Source: Planktothrix agardhii NIES-204
Lineage (GTDB): Bacteria > Cyanobacteriota > Cyanobacteriia > Cyanobacteriales > Microcoleaceae
Length of the DNA: 64,000 bases
NCBI GenBank assembly: GCA_003609755.1
Contig: AP017991.1
Location: 4,637,001-4,701,000 of the forward strand
Reading direction: 5' to 3'
The position numbers and the translations under genes are program-made. Below, piece after piece: positions 8,516 through 16,272 of this stretch (position 1 is the stretch's first letter; each line of letters starts with the position of its first letter). The notes under the pieces are model-generated. The model was not told where the DNA came from. It worked only from the letters and a program-made list of their open reading frames with translations, and searched no databases.

Positions 8516-9362
8516 TTAAACCTGGAAAAATCGAATCGGCGAATTGGGGAAAAATACCACAAATTGACACTCCCCCGTCAAGCTCACGCGCTCGACGGGG
8601 GATTCTTGTTTCACAGAAGAATGCTTTTTAGTGCAAGTACCAACGAGTCTTACATCCTCTCCACAAGCTTCGATTCCTGTGTGTCCCACAGTATTTGTTG
8701 ACAATATTCTTATCCCTTCTTCCCTGATGTTTTTTGCTGCATTCTCATCTCTATCATGGTGAGTTTGACAATATGGAGGAAGTCAACCCTTGTATTTGCT
8801 ATCTTCTCGTGAACCCTAAATCAATCCCTGAAATTTTCCCTATTTTGATTTTGTTAGGGATTAAATCATCGGGTTCAAACAAAATAGCAGCAAAATATTT
8901 ATCTGTACTGGTTTTGGAAACGGTAACAGATTTTATTTTACTGCTAATTGTTTTTGGGATTTTGGATTTAACAATCCCTAATTTGGGAAGTTTTAAACCA
9001 TTACCTTTAATTGAGCAACTTTCAGGATAACGAATGGATTGTTTTTTATGTTTGTTTTTGAATTTAGGGAATCTAGCTCGGTGGCTAAAGAAGTTCTTAA
9101 ATGCCAATTCTAAATTCTTTAATGATTGCTGTAATGCAGCAGCAGTAGCTTCTTGCAAAAATGAGTAATCAGGTAACTTTTTCAGTTGGGTTAAATCCTT
9201 TGCCATCTCGCAATAACTTAACCCTTTTCCTGTTTCCTTATACTGGTTGTTAGTTTTCTCTAGGTAATAATTCCAAACTAAACGACAGCAGCCAAAACTT
9301 TTAGCTAAAGCTATTTCTTGTTCTTTGTTCGGATATATTCTTACCTTGAGAACGTTTAACAT
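8516..9362 (-). pseudogene. tnpB: TnpB (IS605 OrfB) with internal deletion
   Basis: From the ATG at 9362, 187 residues match the TnpB N-terminus and the start of its RuvC domain: KVRIYPNKEQEIALAKSFGC, SFLQEATAAALQQSLKNLE, FPKFKNKHKKQSIRYP, KISGIDLGFTRR, ending in a stop at 8799. About 30 bases on, another frame resumes with CQTHHDRDENAAKNIREEG and ILSTNTVGHTGIEACGE, the typical TnpB C-terminus. The intervening part, with the RuvC-II Glu and the first half of the zinc finger, is missing. RuvC-I Asp (GIDLG) and the final RuvC Asp (DRDENAA) remain. Read-through past SPVERVSLTGE enters the right-end hairpin. Confidence 0.85.
8571..8602 (-). ncRNA. right-end hairpin, possible omega-RNA scaffold remnant
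   Basis: CCCCCGTC (8572-8579) pairs with GACGGGGG (8594-8601) around a GC-rich loop containing AGC/GCT. In IS200/IS605 elements this position, overlapping the 3' end of tnpB, holds the subterminal hairpin and the scaffold of the TnpB guide RNA. Since tnpB is broken here, any guide RNA would be an orphan. Confidence 0.5.
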
Positions 9363-9431
9363 TGCGCTGCTACATTGCTACATATTAATCATCCTTTGTT
9401 ATGATAGCATTAACGGTCAAAAGTTTCAACT

Positions 9432-9619
9432 ATGTATCATCACGGTTTTAGATCGGTTTACAGACTTAACGCTCATATTGTATTAGTCGTAAAGTATCGA
9501 AAGTATTTTTACAATAGACCTTATTTTTGGACAGGTTCTTACTTTGTCGCTAGTTGTGGTGGTATTACAGTTGAACAGTAAAAAAATATATTGAGCAACA
9601 GGCAACTCCAGAAAATTAA
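9432..9619 (+). pseudogene. tnpA: TnpA (IS200-like Y1 transposase) with internal deletion
   Basis: From the ATG at 9432: MYHHGFRSVYRLNAHIVLVV followed by KYRK, the standard TnpA beginning. It then jumps straight to FYNRPYFWTGSYFVASCGG, the C-terminal region. The middle, with the HUH motif, is gone. TAA at 9579 ends the frame, but a frame change continues KKYIEQQATPEN before a second TAA at 9617, which fits the family's C-terminus with its catalytic-Tyr helix damaged. A 49-residue product is the most that could be made. Confidence 0.8.
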
Positions 9620-9705
9620 GACGTTAAGATAGAAAATGTGAGTTAGTCTAAACATAAAGCTAGGCTTTATATTTGCACTTTAGCAGCCTAATCAGGTTAG
9701 AAACA

Positions 9706-10032
9706 ATGGATAATCAAAATAATTTACTCCGACAACTGTTGATGATTGGGATCGGGACAACTTCCTTAGTAGCGGAAAAATTGCAGGAAGCCACCGATCA
9801 GTGGGTCAAAGACGGGACGATGAATACAGACCAAGCCAAAAAGTTTGTCGATGACATGATGCAGGGTCTCAAACTCGATCAAACCAGTTTAGAAGACCTG
9901 ATGCAGCGCCAATTCCGCAATTTAATGCAGGATGTGGGGGTTCCTCGTCAGTCGGAACTTGATGAGTTACGCGGACGCCTCGACCGCTTAGAACGTCAGA
10001 TGAGAGACTTGGAAAATCGTCTTTGGCGTTAA
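9706..10032 (+). CDS. phasin-like / PHA-regulator-like small protein
   Basis: 108 residues from the ATG at 9706; an in-frame upstream start at 9673 would add 11 unlikely residues. The sequence LLRQLLMIGIGTTSLVAEKL, then WVKDGTMNTDQAKKFVDDMM and a C-terminal coiled coil (ELDELRGRLDRLERQMRDLENRL), matches the short cyanobacterial proteins annotated as phasin family. Proven cyanobacterial phasins coat polyhydroxybutyrate granules; whether this one does is unknown. The downstream neighbour is an FKBP gene. Confidence 0.6.
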   Translation: MDNQNNLLRQLLMIGIGTTSLVAEKLQEATDQWVKDGTMNTDQAKKFVDDMMQGLKLDQTSLEDLMQRQFRNLMQDVGVPRQSELDELRGRLDRLERQMRDLENRLWR

Positions 10033-10122
10033 AAAGTCCCCAAATAATGTCAAACTTGAATCTTGGGTTTTCCCTGAAACAACAATCCTAAAGGTACATG
10101 ATTAGATGCAGGAGGATGAATT

Positions 10123-10686
10123 TTGCGAGAAATTCTAATTAGCTTAGGAGTGATTATTGTTTGTACGGTTGTGTTAGTTGTAGCTCAAATTACAACATCA
10201 ATAGAACAAGTACAAGCAGCTAATCAAAATACTCCGATTGCAGTGCAACAAACGGTAGCAACTTCTAGTAGTCCTTTGTTCGCAACCGATATTATTGCCA
10301 ATGCTCAAACTATTATTGCTGAAAAAATGACAACTTCAGAAGAAAAAGTAATTACAACTGACTCCGGTTTACAGTATGTGGATTTGGAAGTGGGAGACGG
10401 TTCATCTCCTACGAAGGGTCAAACAGTCACGGTTCACTATACGGGAACTTTAACAGATGGTAAAAAGTTTGATAGTTCTCGCGATCGCGAACAACCTTTT
10501 CAATTCAAAATTGGTGTTAGTCAAGTGATTAAAGGTTGGGATGAAGGCGTTATGAGCATGAAAGTGGGCGGACGTCGCAAGTTAATTATTCCACCGGAAT
10601 TGGGGTATGGTTCTCGCGGTGCGGGCGGTGTAATTCCTCCGAATGCAACATTAATTTTTGATGTGGAACTATTGGGCGTGAAGTGA
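10123..10686 (+). CDS. FKBP-type peptidyl-prolyl cis-trans isomerase, membrane-targeted
   Basis: 187 residues starting at a TTG at 10123, supported by a strong AGGAGG about 7 bases upstream. Residues 1-25 form a hydrophobic signal or anchor ([18 protein letters not shown]). A low-complexity linker leads to a complete FKBP domain (about 78-187): [20 protein letters not shown], then [26 protein letters not shown] and [14 protein letters not shown]. The active-site Tyr, Phe, Asp, Val-Ile and Trp are present. It should act in the periplasm or thylakoid lumen on proline isomerisation. Confidence 0.92.
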   Translation: MREILISLGVIIVCTVVLVVAQITTSIEQVQAANQNTPIAVQQTVATSSSPLFATDIIANAQTIIAEKMTTSEEKVITTDSGLQYVDLEVGDGSSPTKGQTVTVHYTGTLTDGKKFDSSRDREQPFQFKIGVSQVIKGWDEGVMSMKVGGRRKLIIPPELGYGSRGAGGVIPPNATLIFDVELLGVK

Positions 10687-10782
10687 GCCTTTTAGCATCA
10701 GAAGTTACCTTATAAACCGGATTTCTAAACACTATCTCTGGACTCCAAACCCAGGTTTTTGTAAAGAAACCCGGTTTTTGAT

Positions 10783-11106
10783 TTATTTTCCTGAATTTAA
10801 GCCGATTACACCGATGATAATCAATGCAATTGATATGAATTTAATCGGAGTAATTGACTCCCGAAAAAAACTGACTCCAATAATAGCAATTAGAGTTGTT
10901 CCTGCACCAGACCAGACCGAGTAAGCAAGGCTGACTTCAATTTTTTTGAGGACTATGGTTAAACAAGTAAAACTAAGTCCATAGAAAATAAATATTCCCA
11001 TAGAAGGCCAGATTCGGGTGAAGCCTTGGGATAACTTCATACAGGTTGTCCCCATCACTTCAAACACAATTCCTAATATGAGGTAAATCCCACTGATTGA
11101 TTCCAT
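10783..11106 (-). CDS. small multidrug resistance (SMR) family transporter
   Basis: 107 residues, four membrane spans, the standard SMR size. The essential Glu of span 1 is present (Glu16 in VFEVMGTTCMKLSQGF), followed by the conserved YSVWSGAGT in span 3 and FFRESITPIKFISIALIIIG at the end. SMR dimers exchange cations or guanidinium for protons. Subtype (EmrE-like drug pump or Gdx-like guanidinium exporter) is uncertain. The short gap on its 3' side contains the AAACCGGATTT ... AAACCCGGTTT palindromic repeat type. Confidence 0.9.
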   Translation of the reverse strand: MESISGIYLILGIVFEVMGTTCMKLSQGFTRIWPSMGIFIFYGLSFTCLTIVLKKIEVSLAYSVWSGAGTTLIAIIGVSFFRESITPIKFISIALIIIGVIGLNSGK

Positions 11107-11267
11107 CTTAATTTGTCAACGATACTCAAACCATTATCCCTCAAATCGGAAAAATAGGGTTTCAGCAATGTTGTATTGATGGGTAGACAAACCCTAAGTT
11201 AAGAATTACAGTTGTTAGAGGTAAAAATCTCTTAATTCCTGTTTAGAGGTAGGGAATCGGGGTTGAA

Positions 11268-14200
11268 TTAGCTAGATCGAGGATTTGCTAAATTTCTAAA
11301 TTTGGTAAATTGAGGGTCAAATAATAGTTTAATGGTTCCTGTGGGGCCGTTACGATGTTTAGCCATAATAATTTCGGTAATTCCTCGGTCTGGGGTATCA
11401 GGATTATAATAATCATCTCGATAGATCATCATCACTAAATCCGCATCTTGTTCGATGGAATTGTGAACAATAATATTATTTGCTACAAAATTATGCAAGC
11501 CAGGAACTGTTAAGTCAAATACTTCTTCTTCTCCATCGGGTATAATTGAAACTATTTCATCCCAGTTAATATCACTATTTTCTATTGTAAAACTGGGTAA
11601 GGCAATAGGACAGCCTCCATGTAACTCATCTAGTCTTTTCCAACCCTCAATTGTCAGGAATTTATGATTAGCTGTTGCTCTAATTTTTCTCCCTAGTCGA
11701 GTTGTTAAGGTAAATACAGGTTTTATACCTGTAGAAAAGGCATTACTCACAATTGCTATTTCTAGCTTCATTGTTTTTTCATTTAATGCCAAAACTGGAA
11801 AACCAGATTTACCGATTAATTCTTTAATGGGTACTTGTAATCCAGTATCTGCTAATGTGATTAAGCTATCACCTGTTAAACAACCAGATTCTCTTAAATC
11901 CGATAACATTGGCCGTTTATTAGTACGAGATTCAACGCTACGACTTAACTGGGATAGGGCAATTACAGGTACACTTAATTCTCTGGCTAATCCTTTTAAT
12001 GACCGGGTAATTCTTGATAATTCTTGCACTCGATTATCACTAGCACCTTCCATTAATTGTAAATAATCTATTAAAATTAACCCTAATACCCCCCCATTTT
12101 CGGCTTGCAATCTTCGAGCTTTAGAACGCATTTCGGTGACGGTAATATTCGGGGTATCATCAATAAAAATAGGTAATTCTGCTAAGGAACTAATTGCCAT
12201 GGTTAAAGGTTCCCATTCCGATTGACTAATTCTACCTGAACGAATGCGGTTACTTTCAATTTTTGCTTCACTTGATAATAGTCTTTGGACTAATTGCCCC
12301 TTCGACATTTCTAAACTAAAAACCGCAATGGGAAGTTTTTGCCCCTTAGCAATATTATGTCCTAAACCGACCGCAAAACTGGTATTATGAACACAGATAT
12401 CATTTGCAACAAAATTATGGGTTTCAGGAATGGTTAAGTCATAAACCTGTTTTTCCCCCATAAATTCAATTGAGACAATTTCATCCCAATAAATCTCACT
12501 GGTTGCTAACTGTTGTAAGGGTAAATTATCTAAAGTAGTGGCTAAACTCCAAAGTCTTTCCCGTGATAATTGCCGTTTACCAACATGAATATTACTATAG
12601 CCTGGAATCCCTGCCCTTTTTGCTAAACTTTGCCAAGATTCATCTCCTTTAACCGTTGCGATTTCTTGCCAAATTTTTACGGGAATCAAGTCTCGATTGG
12701 TTTGATAGCGTTTATTCATTAACGCATTTTCTATTTTTAAAAGTGCTTTTTCTTTACTAAAAATCCCAATTTCTGAGATAAAGGTTTTAATGGATAAAGC
12801 ATCAGTAATATCCAGTTGCCAAGCTGTTCGTCCGGTTTCTTTATATTTAATAGAACGCTTTTTCAAAGTTGCAATAACACCAAATCGTAATAATAAGTGT
12901 TGAACTTGTCGGGCTAATTCTTCACTAACACTGCCATAACCCAGTTGACATTGACCACTGGCTAATATTGTTGCCCAGCCATCCGTTGCAAACAGACGAT
13001 TTAGAAATAAAGCAATTTGCGATCGCTCTAATCTAAAAATAATTTCAGGAATAGTTTTTTGATGATAATTTTTACGCCAAAGTCCAATTGTTTCCATCCA
13101 AATAACTAACCTCTCCCTAACCCTCCCCTTAGTAAGGAGAGGATAAATTTCGGGTTTATTTTCAATCAATTGTTGAATAGACTCAACAAAATCCTGTTTA
13201 ATTCTATAATTATCTCTCTTAGCCCCCCATTGACAAGGGGGGGGTGGGGGGGTCGATTTAGGGGAATCCTTGAATGATATTCTATTAATATTCGTCAACC
13301 CTCCATCTCCTAGTAAATAACCTAAAATTTTAACTTGATATTCAGGTAATTTTTCCGATCCAAAGCTATTAAATTGACGAGGAACAGCAATTTTATCTCC
13401 GGGTTTAATTTCTCCTAAAGGTCGCCATCCTTGAATAGTTAAAAAGGGATGGGTGATGGTAGATTCTACAAAACGCCCTAGTTTTGTGGTGACTCTAAAT
13501 ACGGGTTTAATTCCATCATCAATAAAGTTAGAAGGTTCAGTAATTTTGAATTTCCAATTATTTTCTAACGTTAAAATTTGAGCTTTTTGACGATTATAAA
13601 TATCTTCAATTGTGACAACACTCCCATCCGATAAAACAATTTTACTATCAAAACTTAAACATTTTCCCATGGACGGTCTACCCGCAATAATAATTAAATC
13701 CGACCGTTGAAAACCTCCTGTCATCGCATCTAAATCATAAAATCCGCAGGGAATACCGGGTAAGGCAATTCCCTCATTACGGTCTTCAATTTCTTGGAAA
13801 GTATCAATTAAAGTTTCACCAATAGAAACTAAATCCTGTTGCGGTCTAACTTGAGAAATATTAAAGATTTGTTGTTCAGATTTATCGAGAATGGTTTCTA
13901 AATCTTGACTGGTATCATAGGCTAATTCAACAATATTATGTCCCCCAGTAATCATACTGCGACGGATTTTTTTATCTAAAACTAATAAACCATATTGATC
14001 AATATTAACCGCCGAAACCGTGCGATCTACCAGTTGAGTTAATTTTAATTGTCCTCCCACTTGTTCGAGTAGATTTTGATCCGCTAACCAAGTTGTAACG
14101 GTCATTAAATCCGTGGGTTTTCCTTGGGAATGAAGGGTTAAAGCTGCCCGATAAATGATTTGATGGGATTTGAGGGCAAAGGATTCTGGTTGTAATAATT

Positions 14201-14318
14201 CTGCTACCCGACTAATGGCTTCTGGATCGAGAAGAATACCCCCTAAAATGGCTTCCTCTGCTTCTATGTTTTGAGGGGGAAGGCGATCGCTAATACTAGA
14301 AAATTGAGGTTCATTCAT
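11268..14318 (-). CDS. dnaB: replicative DNA helicase DnaB containing two inteins
   Basis: 1016 residues before splicing, 449 after, a normal DnaB size. The N-terminal domain (RLPPQNIEAEEAILGGIL) and the RecA-like motor are complete once the inteins at residues 220-645 and 813-953 are removed. Intein 1 interrupts Walker A (GRPSMGK|TSFA) and intein 2 interrupts SDLRESG|SIEQDADL. Walker B is LILIDYLQL (747-755). DnaB is the hexameric 5'-3' helicase of the replication fork, so splicing at both sites should be essential. Both inteins keep Cys1 and terminal His-Asn. The +1 residues are Thr646 and Ser954. Confidence 0.97.
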   Translation of the reverse strand: MNEPQFSSISDRLPPQNIEAEEAILGGILLDPEAISRVAELLQPESFALKSHQIIYRAALTLHSQGKPTDLMTVTTWLADQNLLEQVGGQLKLTQLVDRTVSAVNIDQYGLLVLDKKIRRSMITGGHNIVELAYDTSQDLETILDKSEQQIFNISQVRPQQDLVSIGETLIDTFQEIEDRNEGIALPGIPCGFYDLDAMTGGFQRSDLIIIAGRPSMGKCLSFDSKIVLSDGSVVTIEDIYNRQKAQILTLENNWKFKITEPSNFIDDGIKPVFRVTTKLGRFVESTITHPFLTIQGWRPLGEIKPGDKIAVPRQFNSFGSEKLPEYQVKILGYLLGDGGLTNINRISFKDSPKSTPPPPPCQWGAKRDNYRIKQDFVESIQQLIENKPEIYPLLTKGRVRERLVIWMETIGLWRKNYHQKTIPEIIFRLERSQIALFLNRLFATDGWATILASGQCQLGYGSVSEELARQVQHLLLRFGVIATLKKRSIKYKETGRTAWQLDITDALSIKTFISEIGIFSKEKALLKIENALMNKRYQTNRDLIPVKIWQEIATVKGDESWQSLAKRAGIPGYSNIHVGKRQLSRERLWSLATTLDNLPLQQLATSEIYWDEIVSIEFMGEKQVYDLTIPETHNFVANDICVHNTSFAVGLGHNIAKGQKLPIAVFSLEMSKGQLVQRLLSSEAKIESNRIRSGRISQSEWEPLTMAISSLAELPIFIDDTPNITVTEMRSKARRLQAENGGVLGLILIDYLQLMEGASDNRVQELSRITRSLKGLARELSVPVIALSQLSRSVESRTNKRPMLSDLRESGCLTGDSLITLADTGLQVPIKELIGKSGFPVLALNEKTMKLEIAIVSNAFSTGIKPVFTLTTRLGRKIRATANHKFLTIEGWKRLDELHGGCPIALPSFTIENSDINWDEIVSIIPDGEEEVFDLTVPGLHNFVANNIIVHNSIEQDADLVMMIYRDDYYNPDTPDRGITEIIMAKHRNGPTGTIKLLFDPQFTKFRNLANPRSS
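11460..11882 (-). other. DnaB intein 2, natural mini-intein
   Basis: 141 residues (precursor 813-953) with splicing blocks only: CLTGDSLITLADTG, ATANHKFLTIEGW (block-B His), VFDLTVPGLHNFVANN, VHN|S. No endonuclease domain is present. Position and sequence correspond to the well-known Synechocystis DnaB intein site (RESG|SIEQ). The endonuclease must have been lost, leaving a compact, presumably still splicing element. Confidence 0.93.
12384..13661 (-). other. DnaB intein 1, full-length with LAGLIDADG endonuclease
   Basis: 426 residues (precursor 220-645). Splicing blocks: Cys220, STITHPFLT with block-B His290, VYDLTIPETHNFVAND, VHN|T. Two LAGLIDADG-like helices bound the endonuclease: KILGYLLGDGGL (about 330-341) and LFLNRLFATDGWA (437-449), with Asp in each. 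The insertion point in the Walker A loop is a common DnaB intein site. Two GC-rich repeat-like stretches lie in frame in the endonuclease region, so homing activity is doubtful even though the motifs remain. Confidence 0.93.
13098..13254. repeat. two repeat-like insertions inside the dnaB intein endonuclease
   Basis: At 13212-13254 the plus strand reads AGCCCCCCATTGACAAGGGG then GGGGTGGGGGGG, encoding STPPPPPCQWGAKRD on the minus strand. At about 13107-13143 CCTCTCCCTAACCCTCCCCT then TAGTAAGGAGAGG encodes YPLLTKGRVRERL. Both look like the dispersed palindromic repeats of this genome and neither breaks the frame. Confidence 0.65.
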
Positions 14319-14585
14319 CGGATGAGTTAATTGATCAGCAGATTAGACCATTTTATGTTAAACTCTATTATAGAATGGTTATTAGAACTCTTGCAAAATA
14401 ATTTTATGGTATTATGATAAGTTTTGCTCAATAGTCCTGAGTATGTTTCAACAAGTTAATTTTTAATCTTAATCTTTCAAAAAACGGGTTGATAAATTGC
14501 AGCCTGAGTTATCCTCCGTTGAGGATAATTAAAAAATTTATTTCTCAGGATCAAATTGTTTCAACCCGAACAGAAATAACGGCAA

Positions 14586-15767
14586 TTAACGGATATACTC
14601 TTTCAAAATACTATTGCGGTTAGGATGACGTAACTTTCTTAACGCTTTCGCCTCTATTTGACGAATTCGTTCCCGGGTGACATTAAAAATCTGACCAATT
14701 TCTTCTAATGTCTTCATCCGACCATCATCTAACCCATAACGCAGACGCAATACATCTCGTTCTCTGGGACTGAGGGTATCTAATACATTTTCTAAATCTT
14801 CTCGTAATAGATTCTTAGATACTTGATCTTCAGGAGTTTCGCCATCGGATTCAATAAAATCTCCTAAACGAGAATCTTCCTCTTTCCCAATCGGTGTTTC
14901 TAAAGAAATCGGAAGTTGAGCCGATTTAGCAATAAACCTTAACTTCTCGATGGTCATTTCCATGCGAGTTGCGATTTCTTCTTCCGTGGGTTTGCGACCC
15001 ATTTCTTGAGACAATAACTTGGTAGTTTTTTTAATTCGAGAAATGGTTTCATACAGGTGAACTGGTAGTCGAATAGTCCGAGATTGATCGGCGATCGCTC
15101 TAGTAATTGCCTGACGAATCCACCAGGTCGCATAAGTGGAAAATTTGTAACCTTTTTCGTGATCAAATTTCTCGGCGGCGCGAATTAATCCTAAACTGCC
15201 TTCTTGAATCAAGTCTTGAAAAGAAAGACCCCGATTCATATATTTTTTGGCAATAGAAACCACCAGTCGTAAATTAGACTGTACCATCTTATCTTTTGCC
15301 CGACGGCCAATATAAAGACGGCGGCGGAATTCTGGCAACTTCATTTCAACGGCGGTTGCCCATTCTTGCTCATTGGGTTCGCGGTCGTAATGTTCCATCA
15401 ATTTTTCCCGAATTCGCTCTAGTTCGAGTAAGTCGGCAATTTTACGAGCGAGTTCAATTTCTTCATCTGCGCGTAATAAACGAATCCGACCAATTTCTTG
15501 CAGATAGAGACGAATCGAATCTTCTGTAAAGTGTTTTTTCTTCGTCTGAGTTCGACGGCGAGATTTAGCTCCTTTTGCAGCTTTGTTCTCGTCATCTTCC
15601 TCCCCGATCACTTCCTCTGAAATTTCTTCTTCTTCAATTAGATCTTCTGCATCTGGCTCATCCTTTGATGAATCCTTGTCCCTGTCCCTGGCTTTATTGT
15701 CATTTTTAGGGATATCAACTTGTTTCTCCAGTGGAAGGGTTGCGAGTCCGTTGTTACTTTGGGTCAT
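14586..15767 (-). CDS. sigA: principal (group 1) RNA polymerase sigma factor
   Basis: 393 residues. An acidic, Lys-rich N-terminus (about 1-77) replaces region 1.1. Region 1.2 starts at [16 protein letters not shown]. Region 2 has [32 protein letters not shown], and the melting and -10 recognition segment [19 protein letters not shown]. Region 3 is [13 protein letters not shown]. Region 4.2 has the helix-turn-helix [20 protein letters not shown]. This is the full set for SigA/RpoD, which directs housekeeping transcription. The downstream side has a perfect 8-bp palindrome (TTATCCTC/GAGGATAA at 14509-14528). Confidence 0.96.
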   Translation of the reverse strand: MTQSNNGLATLPLEKQVDIPKNDNKARDRDKDSSKDEPDAEDLIEEEEISEEVIGEEDDENKAAKGAKSRRRTQTKKKHFTEDSIRLYLQEIGRIRLLRADEEIELARKIADLLELERIREKLMEHYDREPNEQEWATAVEMKLPEFRRRLYIGRRAKDKMVQSNLRLVVSIAKKYMNRGLSFQDLIQEGSLGLIRAAEKFDHEKGYKFSTYATWWIRQAITRAIADQSRTIRLPVHLYETISRIKKTTKLLSQEMGRKPTEEEIATRMEMTIEKLRFIAKSAQLPISLETPIGKEEDSRLGDFIESDGETPEDQVSKNLLREDLENVLDTLSPRERDVLRLRYGLDDGRMKTLEEIGQIFNVTRERIRQIEAKALRKLRHPNRNSILKEYIR

Positions 15768-16272
15768 GCCGCGTTCCTCATGCTCCTCAATTAGTAAAAA
15801 TTAATTACAGAATAAAGATGTCTATTCATAGACTCCTGAACCAGTGAAACACCGAATCCAGGTTTAAATATTTACCCAGCGAGTTACTGAGTGAGTCATC
15901 GTAACCCACCTCAGTCCTAGCATAGTGAAGGTAAATGTTCAAAGGTGATCATTGGATGACGCCAAGACCTTTTCGATTGTAGCCTTTTTAACAAAAATTG
16001 CACGGTTTTGTCAAAAAAGAAATCTGATCATCGTTCATTCACCGACGGAGAATTGATCAAGTAGGGAGGGTGAGTACAACTATCTAACCCTTAGGATTGT
16101 TCTTTCTTGTAAGTTAACTCAAATCTCTCCGTTTGGGACTCAATCAAACGTTAAATCACGTTAAGTTTTTGACGTCTTTAGGTTGAATCATTATTCAATA
16201 GGGGGGAAATAAGTTCTATACAACGTTTATACCTTCAGACATAGACAAATTGATCACGCCTAGCATCCGGTT
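15768..16272. promoter_or_regulatory. 505-bp gap upstream of sigA; likely sigA leader and promoter
   Basis: No convincing gene. On the minus strand there is a TTGACA (about 16007-16012) and a TACAAT (about 15974-15979), but their spacing is about 27 bp, so they are not one standard promoter. The length suggests a long 5' leader for sigA. The far end holds the downstream side of the aminopeptidase gene. Confidence 0.3.

Larger units (their letters stand above)
8516..9620. mobile_element. decayed IS605-type insertion sequence
   Basis: A tnpB remnant (minus strand) and a tnpA remnant (plus strand) are divergent, as in IS605. Both have recognisable beginnings and ends but have lost their middles. 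A strong hairpin at 8571-8602, just inside the distal end of tnpB, matches the right-end/omega-RNA position of such elements. Neither protein can be functional. The exact outer ends cannot be fixed by eye; the limits given span the two remnants. Confidence 0.8.

Noticed and set aside
8734-9030. 98-codon plus-strand frame inside the tnpB remnant
   Set aside because: Antisense shadow of the TnpB coding sequence.
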